DNA of 55,026 nt from an uncultured Bacteroidota bacterium (lineage in GTDB: Bacteria > Bacteroidota > Bacteroidia > Chitinophagales > Chitinophagaceae): positions 1 to 55,026 of the forward strand of contig CAIUZK010000219.1 of the NCBI GenBank assembly GCA_903903635.1. Direction: 5' to 3'. The notes beneath the pieces were generated by a model. It saw nothing but the letters and a program-made list of their open reading frames with translations. It made no database searches and was not told the DNA's origin. Below are positions 39,566-47,852 of this stretch, piece after piece (position 1 is the first letter of the stretch; each line of letters opens with the position of its first letter). The translations under genes were made by a program, and so were the position numbers.

Positions 39566-39734
39566 GTGCGTATTACAAACGCACTGCCGGGGCATTCGCG
39601 TTACAAATGCGAACGAGTGGGGAGGGGTTTGGGGAGATTAATTTGCCTACAGTTTTTCAAATGCCGTCGCAGACGGAGTTTTATATGCACTTCCGGATGC
39701 CCTTCGGAACATCCTGAAGAACGGGCTTGTGCCC
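39566..39734 (+). repeat. Array of short hairpins, REP-like
   Basis: GTGCGT-ATTACAA-ACGCAC (39566-39584) and TTCGC-GTTACAAAT-GCGAA (39595-39613) share a TTACAA loop. CCGTC-GCA-GACGG (39664-39676) and GGGC-TTGT-GCCC (39723-39734) follow. Such TTACAA-loop hairpins remind me of REP/RAYT-type elements of Bacteroidota, but no transposase gene is present. Confidence 0.4.
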
Positions 39735-39794
39735 ACTGCCCAAAAAGATACTACATGTCCGGAACCTAAGGCGCTATTTAAAAAATTCTCTACA

Positions 39795-39941
39795 ATGACA
39801 ACCAAGGAATTTGCCTTTCTCTGTAATTTGCAAAAAGAGGAAGCATTGACTATACTCAATAACCTACAGGCCGACAATAAAGTTTCTAAATACGAGGGTA
39901 AAAATGGTGTTATCTGGAAGGGCCTTTTTAAGAATGTTTAG
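39795..39941 (+). pseudogene. Remnant with winged-helix-like C-terminus
   Basis: From the ATG at 39795 a 48-residue product is read (MTTKEFAFLCNLQKEEAL... ending WKGLFKNV); a longer frame to a GTG at 39729 also exists. The alternation of helices and the final EGKNGVIWKG hairpin resemble the last winged helix of a larger regulator. It directly follows a hairpin array and has no upstream partner domain, so it is probably a fragment left by a deletion or insertion. It could also be a real tiny protein. Confidence 0.4.
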
Positions 39942-40044
39942 GTTTTAGGCTGATTTTTATCCTGTTAGGATTTCATATACTGATTTGAGGGTAATAAAAA
40001 TACCACATTAGTTGTATTTTTATTACTTTTCCAAACTATACTTT

Positions 40045-40052
40045 TATATTTG
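40045..40052 (+). promoter_or_regulatory. TAnnTTTG -7 box
   Basis: TATATTTG lies 31 bases upstream of the ATG at 40084. A good -33 TTG is not seen at the expected distance. Confidence 0.45.
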
Positions 40053-40083
40053 CATTCAACTTAACTGATTTAAAACGGTATTT

Positions 40084-40602
40084 ATGAAAAAGCTATTTTT
40101 TGTTCCGGCATTAATATTTGTAACGGCTCTGTTTAGTTTTACACCAGCGGGTAACTGGCAGAAATATTCCACTTCAGAAGGTCATTTCTCAATTAGTTTT
40201 CCAGGGAAACCAGACGAATCAACTCAGGACGATAAAAGCGAAGATGGTACGCCATTTAAAATCCATTTTGCTACTTATTCCCCCTCAGATGATGAAGTGT
40301 ATATGGCCGGCTGGATTGATATGACTACATTTTTCCCAAAAGATGTTACTCTCAAACAAATGTTGGAGAACAGCCGTGATGGCGCAACAAGTTCCTTGAA
40401 AGCTACCAAGGTCAACACTTTAGAGACCAATCTAGGTACAAACCCGTATATTGAATTTACATTTTCAACCGATGACTTTACCGGAAAAGACCGTATTTAT
40501 ATCATCAATAAATACCAGTACTCCATCATTACCATATTCTCAGTTAAAACAGGCGTCAAGTCGGATGCAGACAAATTCATAACGTCTTTCAAACATTTGT
40601 AA
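40084..40602 (+). CDS. Exported protein of unknown function, PsbP-like pattern
   Basis: This 172-residue protein has a signal peptide (MKKLFFVPALIFVTALFSF). The mature part begins NWQKYSTSEGHFSISFPGKPDES, a pattern seen in small exported proteins (F-x-I-x-F-P-G-x-P) distantly like the PsbP fold, with alternating beta strands (IHFATYSPSDDEVYMAGWID, NPYIEFTFSTDD) and a final helix ending FITSFKHL. No catalytic motif is visible, and the precise family cannot be named. It is monocistronic, with a TAnnTTTG box upstream and a strong terminator downstream. Confidence 0.75.
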   Translation: MKKLFFVPALIFVTALFSFTPAGNWQKYSTSEGHFSISFPGKPDESTQDDKSEDGTPFKIHFATYSPSDDEVYMAGWIDMTTFFPKDVTLKQMLENSRDGATSSLKATKVNTLETNLGTNPYIEFTFSTDDFTGKDRIYIINKYQYSIITIFSVKTGVKSDADKFITSFKHL

Positions 40603-40622
40603 TCTGGCATGTTAAGACAAGA

Positions 40623-40665
40623 AAATAAACCACCACAGTCCGGTACTGTGGTGGTTTATTTATTT
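40623..40665. terminator. Strong bidirectional terminator
   Basis: A perfect 17-bp stem runs from AAATAAACCACCACAGT (40623-40639) to ACTGTGGTGGTTTATTT (40645-40661), with loop CCGGT. It lies between convergent genes. Confidence 0.85.
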
Positions 40666-40681
40666 GCAATAAAATCAGTTT

Positions 40682-41290
40682 TTAACTTTTTCCTTTGGCG
40701 CCTTTTTTAGCTTCAATGCTAAGCGTGGCATGCGGCACTGCCCTTAATCTTGCCTTATCAATAAGTTTGCCCGTCTCCCTGCATACGCCGTAGGTCTTAT
40801 TGTGTATCCTGATCAGGGCTTTTTCAAGGTTGCTTATGTATTGCACCTGCCTGCTCGTAAGCTGGCTGAGCTGCTCTCTGTCCATAGCGCCGCTTCCGTC
40901 TTCAAGGCTCAGTCTCAGGTCCGAGCTGTCTTCTACGCCGCTTGGGTCCTTACCAATCATCTGACCCTGCAGAAACTGTAATTCTTCCCTTGCTACCTGC
41001 AGACGGTCATTGATCAGTGTTTTGAACGCTGCCAGTTCTTCATCACTGTACCTTACCACCGATACTTTCTGTTCTGCCTGTGGTGCTGGTGTTTCTACCT
41101 TTTCTGTTTTCTTAATTACCGGCAGTACTTCCTTCTCTGAAGTTGTCTCATTTTCAGGAGCGCTGCTTTTCACGGCTGTAGCCTTCTTGCCAGCCGCTTT
41201 CTTTACCGGTGCCGTTTTCTTTGCTGGTGTAGCTTTCTTTGCTGGTGCAGCCTTCTTTGCCGGAGCAGTTTTACTTTTCGTTTGCTTCAT
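40682..41290 (-). CDS. DksA/TraR-like protein with histone-like Lys/Ala/Pro N-terminus
   Basis: Of 202 residues (ATG at 41290), the first ~55 are a low-complexity Lys/Ala/Pro/Thr tail with PAKKA-type repeats, like histone H1-type DNA-binding tails. Then comes an acidic/Glu stretch, and from residue ~85 a DksA/TraR-like coiled coil (SDEELAAFKTLINDRLQVAR, LRLSLEDGSGAMDREQLSQL). The C-terminus, NKTYGVCRETGKLIDKARLRAVPHATL, matches the DksA zinc-finger region but keeps only one Cys, so zinc binding is lost. In known DksA the coiled coil enters the RNA polymerase secondary channel. I infer a nucleic-acid or polymerase-associated role. A TATCTTTG box is upstream (41358-41365). Confidence 0.85.
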   Translation of the reverse strand: MKQTKSKTAPAKKAAPAKKATPAKKTAPVKKAAGKKATAVKSSAPENETTSEKEVLPVIKKTEKVETPAPQAEQKVSVVRYSDEELAAFKTLINDRLQVAREELQFLQGQMIGKDPSGVEDSSDLRLSLEDGSGAMDREQLSQLTSRQVQYISNLEKALIRIHNKTYGVCRETGKLIDKARLRAVPHATLSIEAKKGAKGKS

Positions 41291-41357
41291 TTTAAGATTT
41301 CCCCCCAATTTACTTTTTTACTAAAAAAACCAAATATCCTTTTTCCCAATTTGGCTG

Positions 41358-41365
41358 CAAAGATA
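41358..41365 (-). promoter_or_regulatory. TAnnTTTG -7 box of the DksA-like gene
   Basis: On the minus strand the sequence reads TATCTTTG, 67 bases before the ATG at 41290. Confidence 0.45.
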
Positions 41366-41553
41366 GTATCATTACTTTTTTAAAAGTTAACTAAATATTA
41401 TTTAAAATATGTCGGTTGTCTCTTGTCATTAATTGTAATGTTACGCATCAAAACCCATTAAAACATACATTCATGCTCACAATTAAATTATGCCCCTGTA
41501 TAAGTGCTTTTCAGTTACTCTTTTTCTGCTATTTTTATCGCTAAATCCCACTC

Positions 41554-42132
41554 ATGCAACCCGTTTTCTTTGAGCATAAAGACCAGATGTACAATTGGTT
41601 CAGTAACAACCATTTCAAAATCACAGTGGTATGGGTGGGATTATATAAAGTGGGCACAGGCAAGCCTTCTGTATCCTGGTCCGATACTGTTGATGTGGCT
41701 ATTTGCTTCGGTTGGATAGATGGCATCAGGAAAACCATCGACGGGCATAGCTATATGATTCGGTTCACACCACGCAAGCCGGGCAGTATCTGGAGCGCTG
41801 TAAATATGGCCAAGGCCGAAGAACTGATAAAACAAAACCTGATGCAACCTCTGGGTATGGCGGCATGGCAAAACAGGAAAGATCATTTGTCGGGTATTTA
41901 TTCTTACGAAAATGAAGAAAAGGTGTTCAGTGAGGCATATGAAAAGATGTTTAAGGCCAATAAGGCGGCATGGAAATACTTTATGAACCAGGCGCCTTAT
42001 TACCGCAAAACAGTCATACATTGGGTGATGTCGGCAAAACAGGAAGCCACAAGAACCAGGCGAATGGAAACGCTGATAGCAGACTGCGAGGCAGGCAGAA
42101 TTATAAAAGTCATGAATTATGGGAAAAAGTAA
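41554..42132 (+). CDS. YdeI/OmpD-associated family protein
   Basis: This 192-residue protein belongs to the YdeI-like family (bacteriocin-protection/DUF1801-related), whose biochemical role is unknown. Features seen are the N-terminal VVWVGLYKVGTGKPSVSWSD, AICFGWIDGIRKTIDGHSYMIRFTPRKPGSIWSAVN (signature with Trp, Gly and Arg residues, ~49-84) and the C-terminal helical segment AWKYFMNQAPYYRKTVIHWVMSAK with an alternating Arg-rich end (QEATRTRRMETLI). It has no signal peptide. It overlaps the following YCF48-like gene by 14 bases, so they may be co-transcribed. Confidence 0.85.
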   Translation: MQPVFFEHKDQMYNWFSNNHFKITVVWVGLYKVGTGKPSVSWSDTVDVAICFGWIDGIRKTIDGHSYMIRFTPRKPGSIWSAVNMAKAEELIKQNLMQPLGMAAWQNRKDHLSGIYSYENEEKVFSEAYEKMFKANKAAWKYFMNQAPYYRKTVIHWVMSAKQEATRTRRMETLIADCEAGRIIKVMNYGKK

Positions 42133-43156
42133 CCAGGTACACACTGTCATTTGCCTGCTTTTACTGCTCATTTTTTGGGTGCACCAGGTACAGGGCCAGC
42201 AATGGAAAAATATCCCGACCAATATCGGTTCCTCTTTCAGGGGGCTCTCGGTGGTAGATGATAATGTGGCCTGGGTTAGCGGCACAAACGGCTATGTAGG
42301 TGTCAGTACTGATGGGGGCAATAATTGGAGTTTTAACCAGGTTAAAAGGTGTGAGCAGTCCGACTTTCGATCTATATATGCCTTCGACGATAAACGAGCA
42401 ATTATTGCCAATGCTGGCGCACCAACATACATAATGGTAACCGGTGATGGTGGCATCAACTGGACCATCGTTTATAAAGAAACCGATACTGCTGTTTTCC
42501 TCGATGGCATCGGTTTCTGGGACGATCAGAATGGTATTATTTACGGAGACCCTGTCGATGGCCGGATGCTTTTGTTTAAAACTACAGATGGTGGCTTATC
42601 GTGGGAGCAATCGCCCATGCAGTCAAGGCCTGTAATGGAGCCGGGCGAGGCTTCTTTTGCAGCCAGTGGCACTGCTGTCAGGCTGACAGGTAAAAGCAAA
42701 ATGATCATTGCAACCGGGGGCAAAACCGCCCGTCTTCTGACCTCTGCCAATAAAGGCCAGAGCTGGACATCTCTGGCTACTCCCATGCTGCACGGACTCA
42801 ACAGTACAGGTGTTTTTTCAGTAGCATTTGCCGGCGATAAAAAAGGTATTATTGTAGGTGGCGATTATAAGCGCGATTCCTTTAGTAAGGATCATGTGTT
42901 CATTACTTCCGATGGTGGCAATAAATGGACCGCGCCTGTTATTCCTACCGGTGGCTACCGCGAATGTGTTGAAATCATAAATGCCACCACCGCCATCGCT
43001 ACCGGCCCCGCCGGAACCGATATTACCTACGATCTGGGTATTCACTGGCAACCTCTTCCTGGCGAAAAGCAATTTCATGTGGTGCGAAAAAGCCGGTCGG
43101 GAAACCTGATAATATTTGCCGGTGGCGGAGGCAAAATAAGTGTATTGAAATTATAA
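42119..43156 (+). CDS. Exported YCF48/BNR-repeat protein
   Basis: This 345-residue protein has a signal peptide (residues ~9-27, ending HQVQGQ) and a beta-propeller of BNR/Ycf48-type repeats with Asp-box-like motifs: VSTDGGNNWSF, VTGDGGINWTIV, KTTDGGLSWEQ, TSANKGQSWTS, ITSDGGNKWTA and a final YDLGIHWQP. In photosynthetic organisms Ycf48 assists assembly of photosystem II; here the role is unlikely to be photosynthetic, and the propeller is a generic sugar- or protein-binding scaffold in the periplasm. The start overlaps the YdeI-like gene by 14 bases. Confidence 0.87.
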   Translation: MGKSNQVHTVICLLLLLIFWVHQVQGQQWKNIPTNIGSSFRGLSVVDDNVAWVSGTNGYVGVSTDGGNNWSFNQVKRCEQSDFRSIYAFDDKRAIIANAGAPTYIMVTGDGGINWTIVYKETDTAVFLDGIGFWDDQNGIIYGDPVDGRMLLFKTTDGGLSWEQSPMQSRPVMEPGEASFAASGTAVRLTGKSKMIIATGGKTARLLTSANKGQSWTSLATPMLHGLNSTGVFSVAFAGDKKGIIVGGDYKRDSFSKDHVFITSDGGNKWTAPVIPTGGYRECVEIINATTAIATGPAGTDITYDLGIHWQPLPGEKQFHVVRKSRSGNLIIFAGGGGKISVLKL

Positions 43157-43171
43157 TTTAGTCAACGTTCC

Positions 43172-44269
43172 TTACCTGCCTTTGTACACATCATTTTCCC
43201 AAATGCCCACCTGAATCATTGCGCCACTGGCGTTAAATAATTTTCCTGTGCCCCACATTTTGTTGTCCTTCCATTCGCCATCATAATATTCGCCGGTGCT
43301 CCAGTAATAAATGCCATGACCGTTCATTTTATCATTGGCCCATTCGCCATCATAACGGTCCATATTAGGCCAGGTAGCCTTCCCTGATCCATTCAGCATA
43401 CGGTTTGTAAACATACCGGTATAAACTAAATTGCCCGAATACACGGTATGTGTCCTGGTATGCCCTGAGTCGGAATGATACAATGGGCCATTATAGGGAA
43501 TGACAAGTGTGCCGGTCTGTATTTCATCTTCTTTCCACATGCCTTCCAGTATATCGCCATTGGCCCATCTGAAAATGCCATGGCCATCTTTCTTATCGTC
43601 CTTATAGTCACCTGTATATTTATTGCCGTTCACCCATTGGTATGTTCCCTTATTTATCTTCATTCCTTTGGCGCTGAGTTTGCCTACATATTTATCACCA
43701 TTGGACAGTCGTTCAGACACCGCACTATCATCTCTGGTAATAATCGCTGGGTGAGTAGCATGAACATTCAGGCTGCTCACATTCTTCGACCAGTTCATCA
43801 TGGGCAGGTCGGCAAGAGGCTTGCAGGTTAGCGCTTTCAGCCTTGCAGCATCTGTTATCACTTCCACCTTTCTGTCTTTGGCATAACCTTTTTGGCCAGC
43901 GCCAGGTTTCCGTTCTATCATACCCTTTCCCACGCATACAGTAATATACCGCTCCGGTATTCCCTTGTCTATAAGATATGCACGGGTATTCATAGCCCTG
44001 TCGGTAGAAAGCGAATCGTTATGCGCCCTTGTTCCCAGGTAGTCGGCATAGCCATACAGCAGCAGGTTCTGGTCTTTCTTTATCTTATTTGTTTTAATCA
44101 GTTCGTTCAGTGTCTGTCTGGCAGCGGCATTGAGCGTTGGTTTATTCAGATCGAAGTAGATAACGTTGCCTGCCGCCGGTTGCTGTGCCTGCAGGGCATT
44201 CATAGTCATAACCCCAAGGGCCATTACTATTATTAACTGTCTTGTCATGTTTATTATCGGCATACTCAT
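43172..44269 (-). CDS. OmpA-like domain followed by MORN repeats, exported
   Basis: This 365-residue protein has a signal peptide from about MTRQLIIVMALGV (an ATG at 44248 would also serve as a start). Residues ~34-140 form an OmpA-C-like peptidoglycan-binding domain (NVIYFDLNKPTLNAAARQTL, LYGYADYLGTRAHNDSLSTDRA, KDRKVEV). From about residue 190, at least six MORN repeats follow (YTGDYKDDKKDGHG, LEGMWKEDE, YTGMFTNRMLNGSG, YDGEWANDKMNGHG, YDGEWKDNKMWG). The order OmpA then MORN is unusual; MORN repeats bind lipids or proteins, and an exported form may tie membrane to peptidoglycan (inference). It is convergent with the YCF48-like gene, 15 bases away. Confidence 0.85.
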   Translation of the reverse strand: MSMPIINMTRQLIIVMALGVMTMNALQAQQPAAGNVIYFDLNKPTLNAAARQTLNELIKTNKIKKDQNLLLYGYADYLGTRAHNDSLSTDRAMNTRAYLIDKGIPERYITVCVGKGMIERKPGAGQKGYAKDRKVEVITDAARLKALTCKPLADLPMMNWSKNVSSLNVHATHPAIITRDDSAVSERLSNGDKYVGKLSAKGMKINKGTYQWVNGNKYTGDYKDDKKDGHGIFRWANGDILEGMWKEDEIQTGTLVIPYNGPLYHSDSGHTRTHTVYSGNLVYTGMFTNRMLNGSGKATWPNMDRYDGEWANDKMNGHGIYYWSTGEYYDGEWKDNKMWGTGKLFNASGAMIQVGIWENDVYKGR

Positions 44270-44373
44270 GGTCTATGCAGGTTATGATTGCTAAGAGATA
44301 AAATTGAACTGTAGTATATATGCAAAAGTCGGTCGGCTGGTTGCCTGCCCTGGAATATATCGAATACATGCTG

Positions 44374-44772
44374 TTAATCTATGGCAGGCGGCCTTCGCAT
44401 TTCTTTCTTCACCGATTCTTTCTTCTTGCTGTCCAGCCTTTTCTCTTTTGCAGCTTTCGATGGCCTGGTGGCTTTGCGTTTTTTGGGTACCAGCAGGCTT
44501 TTGGCCACCAGCTCTGTCAATTTGGTTTGGGCGATCAATTTGTTCTCCAGTTGCGAGCGGGTTTCACTGCACTTTACCGCCAGGTAGCCATCCTTATTTA
44601 TTCTGCGGGCCAGCTTGCCAGCTATAAGTTGTTTCTCTTCATCTGTAAACATGCGCGAAGAAGCCACATGCCACAGCGCCTCAGCCATGGTTTCCACCTT
44701 GTTCACATTCTGGCCGCCGCTGCCGCCGCTACGTGCTGTTTTAAATGATATTTCTGTTGAGAAATCGCTCAC
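44374..44772 (-). CDS. arfB: Alternative ribosome-rescue factor / peptidyl-tRNA hydrolase ArfB
   Basis: ArfB releases nascent chains from stalled ribosomes. The true start is a GTG at 44772 (VSDFSTEISFKTARSGGSGG): it aligns with the family start, and a TACCTTTG box sits four bases upstream. It is 132 residues with the GGQ motif (SGGSGGQNVNKVET, residues ~14-28) and a Lys/Arg-rich C-terminal tail (LVPKKRKATRPSKAAKEKRL...) that inserts into the empty mRNA channel. A longer frame extending to 44865 would overlap the end of the next gene and is rejected. The next gene upstream ends 47 bases away on the same strand. Confidence 0.9.
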   Translation of the reverse strand: MSDFSTEISFKTARSGGSGGQNVNKVETMAEALWHVASSRMFTDEEKQLIAGKLARRINKDGYLAVKCSETRSQLENKLIAQTKLTELVAKSLLVPKKRKATRPSKAAKEKRLDSKKKESVKKEMRRPPAID

Positions 44773-44776
44773 AGAG

Positions 44777-44784
44777 CAAAGGTA
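44777..44784 (-). promoter_or_regulatory. TAnnTTTG -7 box directly before arfB
   Basis: On the minus strand TACCTTTG is followed by CTCT and then the GTG start, the same nearly leaderless arrangement as at 36152-36165. Confidence 0.45.
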
Positions 44785-44819
44785 ACAGTTAGCGATAAAG
44801 ATTGGGCAGTAAAATATTT

Positions 44820-46523
44820 TTATTGCTGATCTGGTCCTTTCCTGCTCATATCCACCACCTTCCATTCGGCGCCCACATTAAAGAGTACCAGGTATTCGCC
44901 TGCCGGATGTTTCAGCGTTATTTCATACCAGTGGCCCGGATCTATCAGGTTCAGTTTATAATCTGCTGTCTCGTAGCTATATCCGCCCCTTGTCTCAAAC
45001 CACCACCAGATACCCCACTGGTTCAGCGATACCTTTATCATGCTGTCGTTGATCACATTTACATGCGCCCCGTCCTCAGGCGTTAGCATATTGTAAGCCA
45101 GCACATCATATACCTTATTGGTCAGCGCCTTGTCTGGTATCAGCAGGTTATGCATCAGTTTGAATTCGCTGTTTTTCTCAGCGCCAATCATAGGTACGCC
45201 ATGCATCGATTGCGGTAAGTTCAGCAATATCATGGTTTTGCTTCGGTCGGCGGGTAGCGATGTTAGCAGGCTGTTCACTATCCTTGCCGATTTACCCCAA
45301 TACCTGCTTACCTGTATGGCATACCGTGCATTAGCCAGAGCAAACAGCCCCCATATCGCTAGTGCCGCATACCGCATTGCTACCATCGAGATCAGCACCG
45401 CCACCAGCATATAAAAGAAAGCCCCTGCCAGGTAAGTATAGCGGTCATACAGTACCAGCATATCATCGGCAAACCACAGCGGAACCAGCAGCAGCAGGCT
45501 CATCATAAGCCAGCTAAACAACAGCGCAGCCACCCTGGCCTTACCGCTCATTTGCTTAAATTTCAAGATAATGCCTGCAAACGCAAGAGCTACAATAAGG
45601 TAAAATGCCAACATTCCCATTTGCGAATCGCAAATGGCATATACCTTATGGCGCATATCCCCGGGCCAGAACCTTCCCAGTGCCAGCAGGTGAAACAGGT
45701 ATTTGGCAGGCTTCCCAAACCAGTTGGTTTGGAACTCAGTTGCCGACCCCGTGCCTATCCTCGATAACCAGTCGCCCGACAACAAACGGTATCCCACAAA
45801 CCGCGCCGCAAAAAGCAGCATCATAGGCGCAAAGCATAAGCTGATTATCCGGTTCCGAATATTCATGCCGTGTGCAGGCGTATAAGCATAAAACAAGGCC
45901 AGCGTTAGCACAAGCCATGGCGTTATATAAAACAGCTCAAGCGAAAAAAGCGACAGGCCATACACAAGGCATGCCCATAGTGCATATTTGCGGTGGCCGG
46001 TATGTACCAGCCGTTGCACACACAGCAATACCACAAGTATAAGCATCAGCCCCTGCAGAAAATGGAAAGCAGGCTCCCATACAATCACCTCCGAATTGTA
46101 GGGAGTAATGCAAAACAACAATGCGCCGCCAAAAGCAATAATGTTATAAAAAGCCACACCAGCATCCCGCAGCAGCAACCGCACCAGGGTCATCAGCAAA
46201 AAAGCATTGAGGGCATGCAGCGTAACAAAAAGCACGTGCCATGCCCATACACTGGTACCCAAAAGCCGGTAACAGATCCACGTATTGAATTGCGTAAGCT
46301 GGTACAGGCTCCTGGCCTGAAAATGGGTTCGGTTGATAAATTCAAGGAAGCCATGGTTGCGCACCTGATCCAGCCATCCGGTAAAGTCGGTTACAAATCC
46401 GGCACGGGCAGCAGGATAATACAGGCAAAACACTACAATCCAAAACACACCAAACTGCACACTTTTCCCCCCGGCTCCCTGCGCCTCACTATCTGATCCA
46501 AAAAATGTGCATATGGTTTTCAA
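44820..46523 (-). CDS. GT-C-like multi-pass membrane protein
   Basis: This 567-residue protein is not recognised precisely. It has about ten membrane segments between residues 25 and 405, with Arg/Asp at loop ends, and an extracytoplasmic first loop with Asp residues (GFVTDFTGWLDQVRNHGF), as in GT-C/PMT-type glycosyltransferases. The last ~160 residues are a soluble beta-rich domain (KVYDVLAYNMLTPEDGAHV..., YEITLKHPAGEYLVLFNVG). There is no signal peptide; the N-terminus (MKTICTFFGSDSEAQ) is cytoplasmic. Codon composition is somewhat GC-richer than its neighbours. The acceptor is unknown; O-glycosylation or surface glycan assembly is plausible. Confidence 0.7.
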   Translation of the reverse strand: MKTICTFFGSDSEAQGAGGKSVQFGVFWIVVFCLYYPAARAGFVTDFTGWLDQVRNHGFLEFINRTHFQARSLYQLTQFNTWICYRLLGTSVWAWHVLFVTLHALNAFLLMTLVRLLLRDAGVAFYNIIAFGGALLFCITPYNSEVIVWEPAFHFLQGLMLILVVLLCVQRLVHTGHRKYALWACLVYGLSLFSLELFYITPWLVLTLALFYAYTPAHGMNIRNRIISLCFAPMMLLFAARFVGYRLLSGDWLSRIGTGSATEFQTNWFGKPAKYLFHLLALGRFWPGDMRHKVYAICDSQMGMLAFYLIVALAFAGIILKFKQMSGKARVAALLFSWLMMSLLLLVPLWFADDMLVLYDRYTYLAGAFFYMLVAVLISMVAMRYAALAIWGLFALANARYAIQVSRYWGKSARIVNSLLTSLPADRSKTMILLNLPQSMHGVPMIGAEKNSEFKLMHNLLIPDKALTNKVYDVLAYNMLTPEDGAHVNVINDSMIKVSLNQWGIWWWFETRGGYSYETADYKLNLIDPGHWYEITLKHPAGEYLVLFNVGAEWKVVDMSRKGPDQQ

Positions 46524-46666
46524 TTATTCGGGTGGATGTGCACAAATATAGTGTTAACAGGCAACTAAACTAAAATCTGCATGTTCTGATTAATAAAGAT
46601 ACCAAAGCGAGAGTGTATATATAATGTAAGCAGGGATTAAAACCTCATTTATTTTATGGATTTTCT

Positions 46667-46861
46667 TTAAGCAAGTATCTTTTCCCTTGCATTTTCCCAG
46701 GGAATTCCTGCAACCTTACCACTCTTATAATCTGATGTTCTAGTGTCTAGTTTGTCAAGAAATTCCTTATCGTTAGCCCAGTCAAAATCAGGAAGGTCCG
46801 CATCTACCAATTTGTACATGTCTTTTACATTTTTTCTCATCCGCCACCCGTATGTATTCAT
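46667..46861 (-). CDS. Antitoxin-like small protein (addiction-module component type), solitary
   Basis: This 64-residue protein resembles the C-terminal half of the putative addiction-module antitoxin family (TIGR02574-like): ...FLDKLDTRTSDYKSGKVAGIPWENAREKI, where the DxRxxxYxxGxxxxxPWE pattern is diagnostic. The N-terminal DNA-binding part is short or divergent. No RelE/ParE-type toxin gene lies on either side. It may therefore be a decayed toxin-antitoxin remnant or an antitoxin acting in trans. The start codon is tentative. Confidence 0.5.
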   Translation of the reverse strand: MNTYGWRMRKNVKDMYKLVDADLPDFDWANDKEFLDKLDTRTSDYKSGKVAGIPWENAREKILA

Positions 46862-47114
46862 ACAGTTTCTGCCTGATAGTTGAAGTAGTCATAAGTAATT
46901 CTTTTACCAAATTTAAGGAGAATCCTTAAGAAGATGAAATCAGGAAATATTCTCCATACAGCAACTTTAGTATGCCCTGACCAGCGGAAAAAAGTGGGGG
47001 GAAAATACGGGGGAAAAAATGAGCAATTCACCATGAAAGGCCAGACACAATGGTACAGCCCCATAAGCGGAATGGATTAATGATAAAGTGAAATACCTGG
47101 GTATCAGATCCACA

Positions 47115-47852
47115 TCAGGCGTTATTGCCCAGAGGTTTTGCCCATTTGTTCAATTGCTTGATGCAGGCATTCATATCCCTGGGTATCTCCGCCTCGGCAG
47201 TAATAGGGGTGCCATCTTCTTTTACAAATTCGAGTTTGTAGGCATGCAGCGCGAGCCTGCTCAGCAAGGGTTTTTCCTGCTCATCTTTTTCGGAAAGGCG
47301 GTACTTGCGCTTGATGGCCGAAAGCATAAAGGGCTGGCCATCGCCATACAGTTCATCGCAAACAATTGGGTGACCTATGGAAGCCATATGCACCCTGATC
47401 TGGTGTGTGCGCCCGGTATGAATCTGAAACTGAACCAATGAGTATAATGGCCATTGTTCAACAACTTTATAATCGGTAACGGCAAATTTACCTTTGCGGT
47501 TCACCACCATTTTGCCATGCACTGCGGGGTGCTCGGCAATAGGGCTTTCAATGCGGCCTTCGGCAGGGATGACAATGCCTGTAACCAGGCCTGCATAAAA
47601 TTTATTTACATCACGCTCCTGGAAGAGCATAGAGAGATAACGGTGGTAATGTTCGTTTTTGGCAAAGCATATTACCCCGCTGGTATCTTTATCGAGGCGA
47701 TGCACGACCCACATCTTTTGTCCGCACTTAGCTTCGAGCAGTCGGTTGAGGCTGGGCAGTTCGTGGTTGAACCTATCTGGGATCACCAGCAGGCCACCGG
47801 GCTTGTTTACAATAATCAGGTCGTCATCTTCGTAAAGTGTCTCTATTTGCAT
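47115..47852 (-). CDS. RluA-family pseudouridine synthase
   Basis: The 245-residue enzyme isomerises uridine to pseudouridine in rRNA or tRNA. It starts MQIETLYEDDDLIIVNKPGG, has the catalytic Asp in WVVHRLDKDTSGVICFAK (residues ~49-66), the second motif YSLVQFQIHTGRTHQIRVHM and LALHAYKLEFV near the end. An S4 domain is not present, as in the TruC/RluA-short group. Which site is modified cannot be decided. It starts at the last base of ybeY (TGATG overlap), so the two genes are co-translated. Confidence 0.9.
   Translation of the reverse strand: MQIETLYEDDDLIIVNKPGGLLVIPDRFNHELPSLNRLLEAKCGQKMWVVHRLDKDTSGVICFAKNEHYHRYLSMLFQERDVNKFYAGLVTGIVIPAEGRIESPIAEHPAVHGKMVVNRKGKFAVTDYKVVEQWPLYSLVQFQIHTGRTHQIRVHMASIGHPIVCDELYGDGQPFMLSAIKRKYRLSEKDEQEKPLLSRLALHAYKLEFVKEDGTPITAEAEIPRDMNACIKQLNKWAKPLGNNA

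Larger units (their letters stand above)
39188..39794. other. Gene-poor stretch with hairpin array
   Basis: It holds the terminator at 39365-39404 and a row of short hairpins at 39566-39734 (stems GTGCGT/ACGCAC, TTCGC/GCGAA, CCGTC/GACGG, GGGC/GCCC). Plus-strand frames here (39475-39717, 39566-39769) are not believed. Confidence 0.5.

Noticed and set aside
44773-44865. N-terminal extension of arfB
   Set aside because: The extension overlaps the neighbouring gene's end and precedes the TACCTTTG box; the GTG at 44772 aligns with the family start.
46858-47064. 68-codon minus-strand frame upstream of the antitoxin-like gene
   Set aside because: Its residue composition (many Phe, Pro, Trp) looks like translated intergenic sequence, and no start signal is seen.
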